Positions 1 to 9,051 are shown, numbered from the stretch's first letter. The stretch is DNA of 14,872 nucleotides from Pseudolabrys sp. (GCA_026125925.1 JAHCKF010000040.1:1-14872), one strand, 5' to 3'. Translations and numbers: made by a program. Notes: a model not told the origin generated them from the letters alone.

Positions 1-1589
1 CTGACGAAGCGGTGCGGATCGTAAGGTCCGGCGACACGGTTCTGATCGGCGGCTCGGGCGGCGGCCACGCCGTGCCGGAGGCGCTGATGGCCGCGCTGGA
101 GAAGCGCTTCCTCGCCGAGGGCGCACCGGCGAACATCACCGCCGTGCATCCGGTCGGGCTCGGCAACGGCAAGGGCCTGGGGGCCGGCCATCTGGCGCAT
201 GAAGGCCTGCTCAAGCGCGTCGTGTCCGGTACCTTCGTCAACTCGCCGGCGATTTCCGACCTGGCGCTGGCCGACAAGATCGAGGGCTACACCATGCCCC
301 AGGGCGCGCTGTCGCAGTTGATGCGCGAGATCGCCGCCGGCCGTGCGGGGCTGCTGACCAAGACCGGGCTGCATACCTTCGTCGATCCGCGGCAGAGCGG
401 CGGCCGGCAAAGCGAGTGCGCCAAGGAGGATCTCGTCGATCTCGTCGACTTCCGTGGCGAGGACTACCTGTTCTTCAAGCCGTTTCATTTCGACGTCTGC
501 TTCCTGCGCGGCACCACCGCCGACGAAGACGGCAACGTCACCATGGAAGAGGAAGCGGTGTTCTGCGAGATGCTGTCCGAGGCGCAGGCGACCCGTCGTT
601 GCGGCGGCGTCGTCATCGTGCAGGTCAAGCGCATGGCGCGCGCCGGCACCCTGCCGGCCAAGCAGGTCAAGATCCCCGGCATCCTGGTCGATCTCGTCGT
701 CGTCGAGCCGCAGCAGAGCCAGACCTACGACACCTATTACAGCCCGTCTTATGCCGGCGAACTGAAGATTCCGCTGTCGGACATCCCCGTGCTGCCGCTC
801 GACGCGCGCAAGATCATCGCCCGGCGCGCGGCGCTGGAACTGTTCCCCGGCGCGATCTGCAATCTCGGCTCCGGCATCTCCACCGGCATCGCCAATGTCG
901 CGGCCGAGGAGGACATCCTCGAACGCATCTGCCTCACCAATGAACAGGGTCTGATCGGCGGCGCCCCCGCTTCCGGCAACGAGGCCGGCGCCTCGCGCAA
1001 TTACGCGGCAATGGTCGATCAGCCCTATCAATTCGATTTCTACGACGGCGGCGGCCTCGACCTCGCCTTCCTGTCCTTCGCCGAATTCGACGAGGCCGGC
1101 AACGTCAATGTCAGCCGCTTCGGCGGCCGCATCATCGGCCCCGGCGGCTTCATCAACATCAGCCAGAACGCCAAGACCGCCATCTTCAGCGGCACCTTCA
1201 CTGCCGGCAAAAGCGCATTCTCCTGGCCCGGCGGCAAGATGCAGATCGCCAAGGACGGCGACAGCCAGAAGATCGTCCGCCAGGTCGAGCAGATCACCTT
1301 CAGCGGCCAATATGCACGGCAGCGCGGCCAGCGTGTGCTCTACATCACCGAACGCGCGGTGTTTGAGCTCGGCGCCGCCGGCGTCGAACTGATTGAAATT
1401 GCCCCCGGCGTCGATCTCGAGCGCGACATCGTCGCCCACATGGGCTTCACGCCGAAGCTCTCGCCGCAGCTCACCACCATGGACGCGCGGCTGTTCCAGC
1501 CCGGACTGCTGCGCCTGTCCGGCGATCTCGACAAGCGGCAGCGGCCGCCGCGCTCCCCGCGCCTCGAACTGCCGAAGGCCGCCGAATGA
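1..1589 (+). CDS. Family I acyl-CoA:carboxylate CoA-transferase (YdiF/propionate CoA-transferase type), 5' partial
   Basis: Transfers CoA between an acyl-CoA and a free carboxylate through a glutamyl-CoA thioester; cytoplasmic. The reading frame is open to the left edge. The codons from base 3 read D-E-A-V-R-I-V-R-S-G-D-T-V, which matches the N-terminus of this family, so the GTG at base 12 is not the start and only a few residues are missing. Both CoA-transferase halves lie in one chain of about 530 residues, the usual size of the fused YdiF/Pct type. Visible signatures are GSGGGHAVPEAL near the N-terminus and T-N-E-Q-G-L-I-G-G, whose Glu (residue 311 counted from base 12) is the expected catalytic nucleophile. 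A glycine-rich GGRIIGPGGF segment lies near residue 373. The stop overlaps the next gene by 4 bases (ATGA). Family is confident; the substrate (acetate, propionate, 3-oxoacid or another acid) cannot be read from sequence. Confidence 0.93.
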   Translation, partial: DEAVRIVRSGDTVLIGGSGGGHAVPEALMAALEKRFLAEGAPANITAVHPVGLGNGKGLGAGHLAHEGLLKRVVSGTFVNSPAISDLALADKIEGYTMPQGALSQLMREIAAGRAGLLTKTGLHTFVDPRQSGGRQSECAKEDLVDLVDFRGEDYLFFKPFHFDVCFLRGTTADEDGNVTMEEEAVFCEMLSEAQATRRCGGVVIVQVKRMARAGTLPAKQVKIPGILVDLVVVEPQQSQTYDTYYSPSYAGELKIPLSDIPVLPLDARKIIARRAALELFPGAICNLGSGISTGIANVAAEEDILERICLTNEQGLIGGAPASGNEAGASRNYAAMVDQPYQFDFYDGGGLDLAFLSFAEFDEAGNVNVSRFGGRIIGPGGFINISQNAKTAIFSGTFTAGKSAFSWPGGKMQIAKDGDSQKIVRQVEQITFSGQYARQRGQRVLYITERAVFELGAAGVELIEIAPGVDLERDIVAHMGFTPKLSPQLTTMDARLFQPGLLRLSGDLDKRQRPPRSPRLELPKAAE

Positions 1590-2413
1590 CCGACCCGCAA
1601 GCCACGAAACCCTTCGTCAACGGCGCCACCCGCCTGTTTCCGATCCTTGGCGATCCGATCGCGCAGGTGAAATCGCCGGCCGGCATCAGCGGCGAATTCC
1701 ACGCGCTCGGGCACAACGCGCTGTGCGTCCCGATGCATGTGCGGCCGGCCGATTTCGACACCGTGGTGCGCGGCCTCAAGGCCACCGTGAACTGCGACGG
1801 CTTCATTCTCACCGTGCCGCACAAGTTGCGCGCGCTGCCTTATGTCGAGAAGCCCTCGCCGCGCGCCAGCCGCGTCGGCGCCGTCAACATCGTACGCCGC
1901 GAGAGCGACACTGTCTGGGCGGGCGACATGCTCGACGGCGTCGGCTTCGTCGGTGCCGCGCGCAAGGCCGGCTTCGAGCCCAAGGGCAAGCGCGCGCTGG
2001 TGTTCGGCGCCGGCGGCGCCGGCAGCGCCATCATCGACGCGCTGGCCGAAGCCGGCGCGGCCGCGATCACCATCGTCGATCTCGATCAGGCCAAGGCCAA
2101 CGATGTCGCCAGCCGCCTCGGCCACGCGCACAGCCATTGCCACTTCACCGTCGGCGAAGCCAGCGCCGACGGCTTCGACCTCATCGCCAATGCGAGCCCG
2201 ACCGGCATGGCGCCCGACACCCGCATGCCGGCGCCGTTCGGCAAGCTCGATCCGAACATCATCGTGGCCGACGTCGTCACCGCGCCGGAGATCACGCCGC
2301 TGCTGGCGCACGCCAAGGCCTGCGGCTGCCGCATCTCGACCGGCGTGCAGATGTATCAGGCGCAGGCGGCGATGATCGCCGGCTACCTCATCCCGGAGAA
2401 AACCCGTGTTTGA
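1586..2413 (+). CDS. Shikimate dehydrogenase-like NAD(P)-dependent oxidoreductase
   Basis: A 275-residue protein of the shikimate/quinate dehydrogenase superfamily. It has the N-terminal substrate domain (about 12-115) and a Rossmann domain with GAGGAGSA at 141-148. The catalytic pair is present: Lys80 in TVPHK and Asp117 in MLDGVGF. Asn101 (GAVN) and NASPTGM (202-208) are also typical. However, the shikimate-carboxylate motif normally reading H-S-x-S-P is Q-V-K-S-P here, so the first Ser is Val28. The Asn normally just before TVP is replaced (Ile74), and the usual NTDG is MLDG. It is therefore probably not the housekeeping AroE but a paralogue acting on another hydroxy/oxo acid. The ATG shares ATGA with the upstream stop, with GAAGG seven bases before it. 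It lies between a CoA-transferase and a MaoC hydratase, which points to catabolism. Confidence 0.85.
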   Translation: MTDPQATKPFVNGATRLFPILGDPIAQVKSPAGISGEFHALGHNALCVPMHVRPADFDTVVRGLKATVNCDGFILTVPHKLRALPYVEKPSPRASRVGAVNIVRRESDTVWAGDMLDGVGFVGAARKAGFEPKGKRALVFGAGGAGSAIIDALAEAGAAAITIVDLDQAKANDVASRLGHAHSHCHFTVGEASADGFDLIANASPTGMAPDTRMPAPFGKLDPNIIVADVVTAPEITPLLAHAKACGCRISTGVQMYQAQAAMIAGYLIPEKTRV

Positions 2414-2843
2414 ATGTCACCTCAAGGTCGGCGAGACCGCCGAGTTCTCCAAGACCATCACCGAGACCGACCTGGCGATGTTCTCGGCGATCACCGGCGA
2501 CTTCGATCCGATCCATGTCAACGAGGAGTATGCGCGCAAGTCGCCCTTCGGCAAGCGCATCGCCCATGGCGGCCTGGTGCTCGGCCTCTTGTCGTCCTGC
2601 GCCTCGATGATGTCGAAGCGCTCGGCCGAGCGCGGCGCCAAGGCGGTGTCGGTGTCGCTCGGCTACGACAAGATCCGCTTCATCGCCCCGGTGTTCATCG
2701 GCGACACGCTGACGGCGCGTTATACGGTGGAGGAGATTGACGCGAAGGCGGCGCGCAGCCGCTCCACGGTCGAGGTGACGAAATCGACCGGCGAACTGTG
2801 CATGGCCGGCGTTCATGTCATGAAATGGGTGGTCGGCGCCTAA
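2406..2843 (+). CDS. MaoC-like hot-dog fold (R)-enoyl-CoA hydratase/dehydratase
   Basis: A 145-residue single hot-dog domain protein expected to hydrate or dehydrate CoA thioesters with R stereochemistry. The hydratase motif is clear: G-D-F-D-P-I-H with catalytic Asp32 and His37, followed by F-G-K-R-I-A-H-G-G-L (residues 48-57), which is standard for PhaJ/MaoC proteins. Length is typical of the single-domain family. The start is GTG at 2406, giving an eight-base overlap with the upstream gene, and a GGAG lies at 2395-2398. It is the third and last gene of the plus-strand operon; the next feature, tRNA-Lys, faces it. With a CoA-transferase at the head of the operon, a CoA-ester substrate made in the same pathway is likely. 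No convincing terminator is visible in the 54 bases to the tRNA end. Confidence 0.9.
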   Translation: MFECHLKVGETAEFSKTITETDLAMFSAITGDFDPIHVNEEYARKSPFGKRIAHGGLVLGLLSSCASMMSKRSAERGAKAVSVSLGYDKIRFIAPVFIGDTLTARYTVEEIDAKAARSRSTVEVTKSTGELCMAGVHVMKWVVGA

Positions 2844-2897
2844 GCCGCGCCGCGCCTTTCGGCATTATCCGGGCCATCCGTCGCGATGCGAGGGGAA

Positions 2898-2973
<76 letters not shown>

Positions 2974-3014
2974 GGATTGCCGAAGGCCCGGAGGCTCCAT
3001 CGGCAAGGCGGTCC

Positions 3015-3042
3015 CTGTAGCAAAGCGATCCCGCCATGGCAA
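3015..3042 (-). promoter_or_regulatory. Possible promoter of tRNA-Lys
   Basis: On the minus strand, TTGCCA (3037-3042) and CTACAG (3015-3020) are separated by 16 bases. This would start transcription about 35 bases before the mature tRNA 5' end. The match to a sigma-70-type consensus is modest, so this is only a candidate. Confidence 0.25.
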
Positions 3043-3101
3043 GCGCCGAAAGCCCGCCATACCCGACTTTGCCCCCGCCCTAACCTCCCGTTTCGAAACG
3101 C

Positions 3102-3130
3102 AAAAACCGCCGGGGCGAACCCCGGCGGTT
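3102..3130 (-). terminator. Rho-independent terminator of the LTXXQ protein gene
   Basis: A perfect 11-bp inverted repeat (AACCGCCGGGG at 3105-3115 with CCCCGGCGGTT at 3120-3130) has a four-base loop. On the minus strand it is followed by a run of five T (complement of 3102-3106). It lies about 65 bases after the stop of the LTXXQ gene and separates that gene from tRNA-Lys. Confidence 0.88.
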
Positions 3131-3194
3131 CTTGGGGCGAGGCGGGCTTCCGGGAGAAAGCCAGGCCGCGTCCACTTGGCGTGAAGCTGGGTTC

Positions 3195-3752
3195 CTACTG
3201 CGGCCGCGGAGCGTCGCTGCCCGGGCCCATCGGGCCCTGGCCGCCGCGCGGGCCGTGGTGGTGCATGTGGTGCTTTGGACCGTGGCCGTGATGGCCGCGG
3301 CGCCAGCCGTGGCGTTCACCGCCCAGACGCGCCAGCACCATGAAGCGGTGCTTCTGGCCTTCGTCGAGGCTCTTGTAGAGCGGACCGGCGGCGTCGGCGA
3401 GCTTCTTCAGCGCTTCACCGCGCTGCGTCATCGCCTCGGCCCGCGCGCTCATGCGCTCGATCGGATCCTTCGGCTTGTCGGCCGATGCCCGCGCGGCAAA
3501 GCGCTCGGACCGCTGTTTGGCGAGATCCTGCATCGCCGTCTCGACGGCCGGCCAGTTCTTCTCCTGCTCGGGCGTCAGTTTCAGGCCGGCCTTGAGCGCC
3601 GCGATGCGCGCATCGCCAAACGCCGCCATGTCCTGAGCGGTCGGGCGCCAGCGCTCGGCGCCTTTGGGACCATCGGGTCCCTTCTGCGCGTAGGCGAGCG
3701 AACCGCCAGCAATCGCGAGAGCCGTGGTGCCGGCGAGAACGTATTTCAACAT
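3195..3752 (-). CDS. Periplasmic LTXXQ (Spy/CpxP-like) protein with His-rich C-terminal tail
   Basis: A 185-residue predicted secreted protein. Residues 1-22 form a Sec signal peptide (short charged start, hydrophobic core, A-Y-A before Gln23). L-T-P-E-Q at 59-63 is the LTXXQ signature of the Spy/CpxP/ZraP family, and a weaker L-D-E-G-Q repeat is at 129-133, as expected for the paired motifs of these helical proteins. Known members are periplasmic chaperones or metal/envelope-stress sensors. The last 40 residues are rich in Gly and Pro, with nine His between 148 and 166, suggesting metal binding. The frame could start earlier at 3794, but the ATG at 3752 has a strong AAGGAGGT (3757-3764) and begins the signal peptide, so it is preferred. 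The gene is monocistronic, with its own terminator and promoter candidate. Its exact role is unknown. Confidence 0.85.
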   Translation of the reverse strand: MLKYVLAGTTALAIAGGSLAYAQKGPDGPKGAERWRPTAQDMAAFGDARIAALKAGLKLTPEQEKNWPAVETAMQDLAKQRSERFAARASADKPKDPIERMSARAEAMTQRGEALKKLADAAGPLYKSLDEGQKHRFMVLARLGGERHGWRRGHHGHGPKHHMHHHGPRGGQGPMGPGSDAPRPQ

Positions 3753-3802
3753 AGCCACCTCCTTGGTGAACAGCTTCGAGTGATAGCCATTCAACGGAGG
3801 TG

Positions 3803-3831
3803 AGTAGAAAAAACCTGCGCCGCCACATCAA
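3803..3831 (-). promoter_or_regulatory. Candidate sigma-70-type promoter of the LTXXQ gene
   Basis: On the minus strand, TTGATG (3826-3831) and TCTACT (3803-3808) are exactly 17 bases apart. Transcription would start near 3796, giving a leader of about 44 bases before the ATG at 3752. Each hexamer matches four of six consensus bases. The dyad at 3833-3854 lies immediately upstream of the -35 element. Confidence 0.45.
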
Positions 3832-3832
3832 G

Positions 3833-3854
3833 TTAATGATTGGACAGACATTAA
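3833..3854. promoter_or_regulatory. Inverted repeat TTAATG-N10-CATTAA, candidate operator
   Basis: TTAATG at 3833-3838 and CATTAA at 3849-3854 form a perfect 6-bp dyad with a 10-base spacer. An offset dyad ATGATT/AATCAT (3836-3841, 3854-3859) overlaps it. It is AT-rich in a GC-rich region and abuts the candidate -35 of the LTXXQ gene, the usual place for a class II activator such as a response regulator. The binding protein is unknown. The rest of the 3755-3916 gap shows no gene and no clear terminator for dctM. Confidence 0.4.
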
Positions 3855-3916
3855 ATCATCGCAATGTGGATGAACCGGCGTTCAGACAAGGTTGCGCCAC
3901 ATCGGTTAACGAGCGC

Positions 3917-5209
3917 CTATTTGATCGCCGGTCCAAATACCGCATTCGGAAGCCACAGCGACAGTTCCGGGATGTAGGTGACAACCACGAGGAAGCCGAG
4001 CAGCACCATGAGCCACGGCAGCGCCGCGCGCACGACCGCCATCAGCGGCATGCCGGTGATACCGGAGGCCACGAAGAGATTGAGGCCGACCGGCGGCGTC
4101 ACCAGACCGATCTCCATGTTCACGACATAGACGATGCCGAGGTGGATCGGATCGATGCCCAGATGCATGGCGGTCGGAAACAGAATTGGCGCGGTGATCA
4201 GAACGATCGCCGAAGGGTCCATGAAGTTGCCGGCCACGAGCAGGATGATGTTGACGATGAGCAGGAACTGCCAGGGCGCCAGTTGCGCGTCGACAATCAT
4301 GCGCGCGATGTCCTGCGGGATCTGGGCGGTGGTCAGCACGTGCGCGAACAGGAACGCATTGGCGATGATGAACATCAGCATCACCGTCACGCGTCCGGAA
4401 TCGAGCAGCACGCGCGGCACATCGGCGATTTTCAGATCGCCATAGATGAATACCGCAGCAACAAATGCATAGACCGCCGCGACCGCGGCCGCCTCGGTCG
4501 GCGTGAAAATACCGCCATAGATGCCGCCCATGACGATGAAGATAAGCAGCAGGCCCCACAGCGCATCGCGGAACAGACTGAAACGCTCGCGCCACGGCAC
4601 CACCGGCTGACGCGGCAGCTTCTTGATCCTGGCGACGATGTAGATCGCAGTCATCAAGGTGAGGCCGAGCAGGATGCCGGGAATGACGCCGGCAACGAAC
4701 AGACGCCCGACCGAAGTTTCGGTCGCCGCCGCGAAGACCACCATCACGATCGAGGGCGGGATGAGAATGCCCAGCGTGCCGGCATTGACGATGACGCCGG
4801 TGGCGAAAGCCTGCGAATAGCCGACCCGGACCATGCCTGCGATGACGATCGATCCGATCGCCACCACAGTCGCAGGCGACGAGCCCGACACCGCGGCAAA
4901 CAGCATGCAAGCCAGCACCGAGGCGATCGCCAGGCCGCCGGGCAGATGGCCGACCGCGGCGATGGCAAAATTGATCATGCGCTTGGCGACGCCGCCGGTG
5001 GTCAGAAAATTGCCCGCCAGAATGAAGAAGGGAATGGCAAGCAGCGTGAACTGCTCCATCGTCTGGAAGAATTTCAGTGTCAGCGACGCCAGACTGTCGT
5101 GCTGGAACAGCAAGATCGTAAAGATCGAGGACAGGCCGAGCGCCATCGCGATCGGCATGCCGATACCCAGCATGACGAAGAGCGCGGCGAACAGAAAAAT
5201 GGTGTTCAT
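3917..5209 (-). CDS. dctM: TRAP transporter large permease DctM
   Basis: A 430-residue integral membrane protein with about a dozen hydrophobic segments along the whole chain, typical of the DctM subunit that carries the ion-coupled transport pathway. Recognisable conserved stretches are AAVSGSSPATVVAIGSI, GTLGILIPPSIVM and, in the second half, TPPVGLNLF. These pseudo-symmetric loops are where Na+ is bound in known members. The ATG overlaps the dctQ stop by four bases (ATGA, 5206-5209), so translation is probably coupled. It is the last gene of dctP-dctQ-dctM. There is no obvious strong ribosome site of its own. Confidence 0.96.
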   Translation of the reverse strand: MNTIFLFAALFVMLGIGMPIAMALGLSSIFTILLFQHDSLASLTLKFFQTMEQFTLLAIPFFILAGNFLTTGGVAKRMINFAIAAVGHLPGGLAIASVLACMLFAAVSGSSPATVVAIGSIVIAGMVRVGYSQAFATGVIVNAGTLGILIPPSIVMVVFAAATETSVGRLFVAGVIPGILLGLTLMTAIYIVARIKKLPRQPVVPWRERFSLFRDALWGLLLIFIVMGGIYGGIFTPTEAAAVAAVYAFVAAVFIYGDLKIADVPRVLLDSGRVTVMLMFIIANAFLFAHVLTTAQIPQDIARMIVDAQLAPWQFLLIVNIILLVAGNFMDPSAIVLITAPILFPTAMHLGIDPIHLGIVYVVNMEIGLVTPPVGLNLFVASGITGMPLMAVVRAALPWLMVLLGFLVVVTYIPELSLWLPNAVFGPAIK

Positions 5210-5763
5210 CGCTGCACCGTCGTCGCGTCGGGGACGTGGTCGTGGGTCACGTCGTGCAGCGCTTCGGCGGCCTCATCGGCGAGTTCGTAGCCCTCGGACT
5301 TTCCGGTGACGATGCGCCAGGCCATGGCCAGCAGGCGGATGAACAGCAGGCCGAACCCGATAGGCAGGCAGATCGAGAGGATCCAGCGTTTAACCGGGAT
5401 GTCTTCGGCCTCGATATCGATGATCATCATGCGGTCGATGTAGGCGACCGAACCGTAGATCATCAGCCCGGCGTAAACCAGCGTCAGCGCCACCACGATG
5501 ATGCCGACAACGCGGCGCACGCGCTGCGGGAACAGCTTGACGGCGGCGTCGACCCCGATATGCGCGCGCACGCGCACGCAATAGGAGATGCCGATCATCA
5601 CCAGCCAGGAGAACAGATAAAAATTGGCTTCGAGGGCCCAGATGAACCCCGAATTGAAGCCGTAGCGCAGGACGACCTGCACGAATGTCAAAAGAGTCAT
5701 CGCGGCCAGAATGAAGGCCATCAGGCCTTCTTCGGCGCGGTGCACCACCTGCCGCAACGTCAC
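5206..5763 (-). CDS. dctQ: TRAP transporter small permease DctQ
   Basis: A 185-residue membrane protein with four predicted transmembrane segments (about residues 13-32, 45-63, 85-105 and 127-148). It contains the family-typical R-Y-G-F-N-S-G-F-x-W-A-L-E-A-N and R-x-H-I-G-V-D-A loops, then a hydrophilic C-terminal tail. It pairs with DctM in the membrane. The start is GTG at 5763 with GGGGGAG at 5770-5776, six bases upstream. That ribosome site lies inside a predicted hairpin (5766-5788). It is 68 bases downstream of dctP and overlaps dctM by four bases. Confidence 0.94.
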   Translation of the reverse strand: MTLRQVVHRAEEGLMAFILAAMTLLTFVQVVLRYGFNSGFIWALEANFYLFSWLVMIGISYCVRVRAHIGVDAAVKLFPQRVRRVVGIIVVALTLVYAGLMIYGSVAYIDRMMIIDIEAEDIPVKRWILSICLPIGFGLLFIRLLAMAWRIVTGKSEGYELADEAAEALHDVTHDHVPDATTVQR

Positions 5764-5765
5764 CG

Positions 5766-5788
5766 TTCACTCCCCCACGTCGAGTGAA
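5766..5788 (-). promoter_or_regulatory. Hairpin covering the dctQ ribosome binding site
   Basis: TTCACTC (5766-5772) and GAGTGAA (5782-5788) form a perfect 7-bp stem around a nine-base loop in the dctP-dctQ mRNA. The Shine-Dalgarno GGGGGAG (5770-5776) is split between loop and stem, so the folded form would partly mask it. It may limit permease translation relative to the binding protein. Structure was read by eye; the effect is inference. Confidence 0.5.
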
Positions 5789-5790
5789 TG

Positions 5791-5818
5791 GCGGCCGCCG
5801 CCTGAGGGCTGCGGCCGC
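5791..5818 (-). promoter_or_regulatory. GC-rich intercistronic hairpin between dctP and dctQ
   Basis: Two copies of the self-complementary octamer GCGGCCGC (5791-5798 and 5811-5818) pair as an 8-bp stem. After one mismatch, the stem continues inside with GCC/GGC (5800-5802, 5807-5809) around a TGAG loop. There is no T-run, so it is unlikely to be a complete terminator. Such hairpins behind binding-protein genes often protect the upstream mRNA and raise its dose over the permeases. Confidence 0.6.
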
Positions 5819-5831
5819 TCGTCTTATCGCT

Positions 5832-7046
<1,215 letters not shown>

Positions 7047-7079
7047 AAATTAAAATGCCGCGCCTCGCGGCGCGGCATT
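7047..7079 (-). terminator. Rho-independent terminator of leuA
   Basis: An 11-bp perfect inverted repeat (AATGCCGCGCC at 7054-7064 with GGCGCGGCATT at 7069-7079, loop of four) is followed on the minus strand by the T-rich TTAATTT (7047-7053). It starts 27 bases after the leuA stop. Confidence 0.82.
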
Positions 7080-7105
7080 GGTTTGCGTTGCACAATATCG
7101 GTATT

Positions 7106-8683
<1,578 letters not shown>

Positions 8684-8699
8684 GGGAATTGTCCTTCTC

Positions 8700-8851
8700 A
8701 AAATCCTGGCGCCGGTCTGGTCGGTTGGCGCTCTATTGGGGTTTGCTCATCGAACCGCCGTCCCCCGAGTGCCCAGGCGCAATGCCCAGCCGGCCCTCAG
8801 GGGCGGGTAAGGAGAAGGAGCGTGCCCAGAATAAGGGTAGCCGCCGGCTGG
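8700..8851 (-). promoter_or_regulatory. Candidate leucine attenuator of leuA
   Basis: On the leuA mRNA, segment 1 (CCAGCCGGC, 8843-8851) lies just before the Leu codon run. Segment 2 (GCCGGCTGG, 8786-8794) lies just after the leader stop, and the two pair perfectly over 9 bp. Segment 2 can instead pair with segment 3 (CCAGACCGGC, 8711-8720) over 9 bp with one bulged A. Segment 3 overlaps the distal arm of a GCGCC/GGCGC hairpin (8709-8731) followed by TTTT (8700-8703), a weak terminator candidate directly before the leuA ribosome site. A ribosome stalled at the Leu codons would mask segment 1 and free the antiterminator 2:3. One at the stop would mask segment 2. The terminator stem of only 5 bp is the weak point. 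Confidence 0.5.
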
Positions 8852-8913
8852 CCTGTGGTGGCCGCCAGGTCGGTCGCAAAGTCGATCGCGCAGATGGTCT
8901 GCCGCGTCGGCAT
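8797..8913 (-). CDS. Leucine leader peptide upstream of leuA
   Basis: A 38-codon reading frame ending in L-I-L-G-T-L-L-L-L-T-R-P and then TGA. Six of nine consecutive codons (8809-8835) are Leu (CTT, CTG, CTC, CTT, CTC, CTT) and one is Ile. A Leu-codon run in a small frame directly before leuA is the hallmark of ribosome-mediated leucine attenuation. The ATG at 8913 has a modest GAGGG about 11 bases upstream; a GTG at 8982 in the same frame has none and is less likely. The stop lies 113 bases before the leuA ATG. The peptide itself probably has no function beyond being translated. Confidence 0.65.
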   Translation of the reverse strand: MPTRQTICAIDFATDLAATTGQPAATLILGTLLLLTRP

Positions 8914-8995
8914 TGGCTTTCGTACCCTCGATAACGACCCTGAAGGTCGCGGATTCCGGTAAAGCCCGCGTTCGGCGGCCACCGGATACGGGGGT

Positions 8996-9024
8996 TTCTA
9001 GCCGATTGGGCTTGGGCGACGCAA
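8996..9024 (-). promoter_or_regulatory. Candidate leuA leader promoter
   Basis: On the minus strand, TTGCGT (9019-9024) and CTAGAA (8996-9001) are 17 bases apart. Transcription would start near 8989, about 75 bases before the leader peptide ATG, leaving room for the small CGACC/GGTCG hairpin at 8935-8949. The -10 match is weak. Confidence 0.3.
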
Positions 9025-9036
9025 GCGGCGGATTAG

Positions 9037-9051
9037 GTCAGCAATGCTGAC
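9037..9051. promoter_or_regulatory. Perfect palindrome GTCAGC-AAT-GCTGAC (LysR-type T-N11-A box)
   Basis: A perfect 6-bp dyad with a three-base centre contains T-N11-A with dyad symmetry, the form of LysR-family binding sites. It lies between divergent leuA and the methyltransferase gene, centred about 55 bases upstream of the candidate leuA leader start site. It could serve either gene. Apart from this site and the leader, the 8914-9106 stretch shows no other gene. Confidence 0.4.

Noticed and set aside
12..14. GTG at base 12 as the start of the CoA-transferase
   Set aside because: The frame stays open to the edge, and the residues before it (D-E-A) fit the family N-terminus, so the true start is outside the window.
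1340..2311. Minus-strand frame of 323 codons and the plus frame 1393-2610
   Set aside because: Both overlap the CoA-transferase and SDH-like genes, which have clear family motifs; the alternative translations are Ala/Arg/Gly-rich with no recognisable domain.
2844..2897. Terminator for the MaoC operon
   Set aside because: Short GC-rich repeats are present but no stem followed by a T-run could be found.
3800..5290. Long plus-strand frame (496 codons) opposite dctM
   Set aside because: It is antisense to a clear TRAP permease. The composition is Arg/His/Asp/Gln-rich and low in hydrophobic residues, typical of a GC-rich shadow frame.
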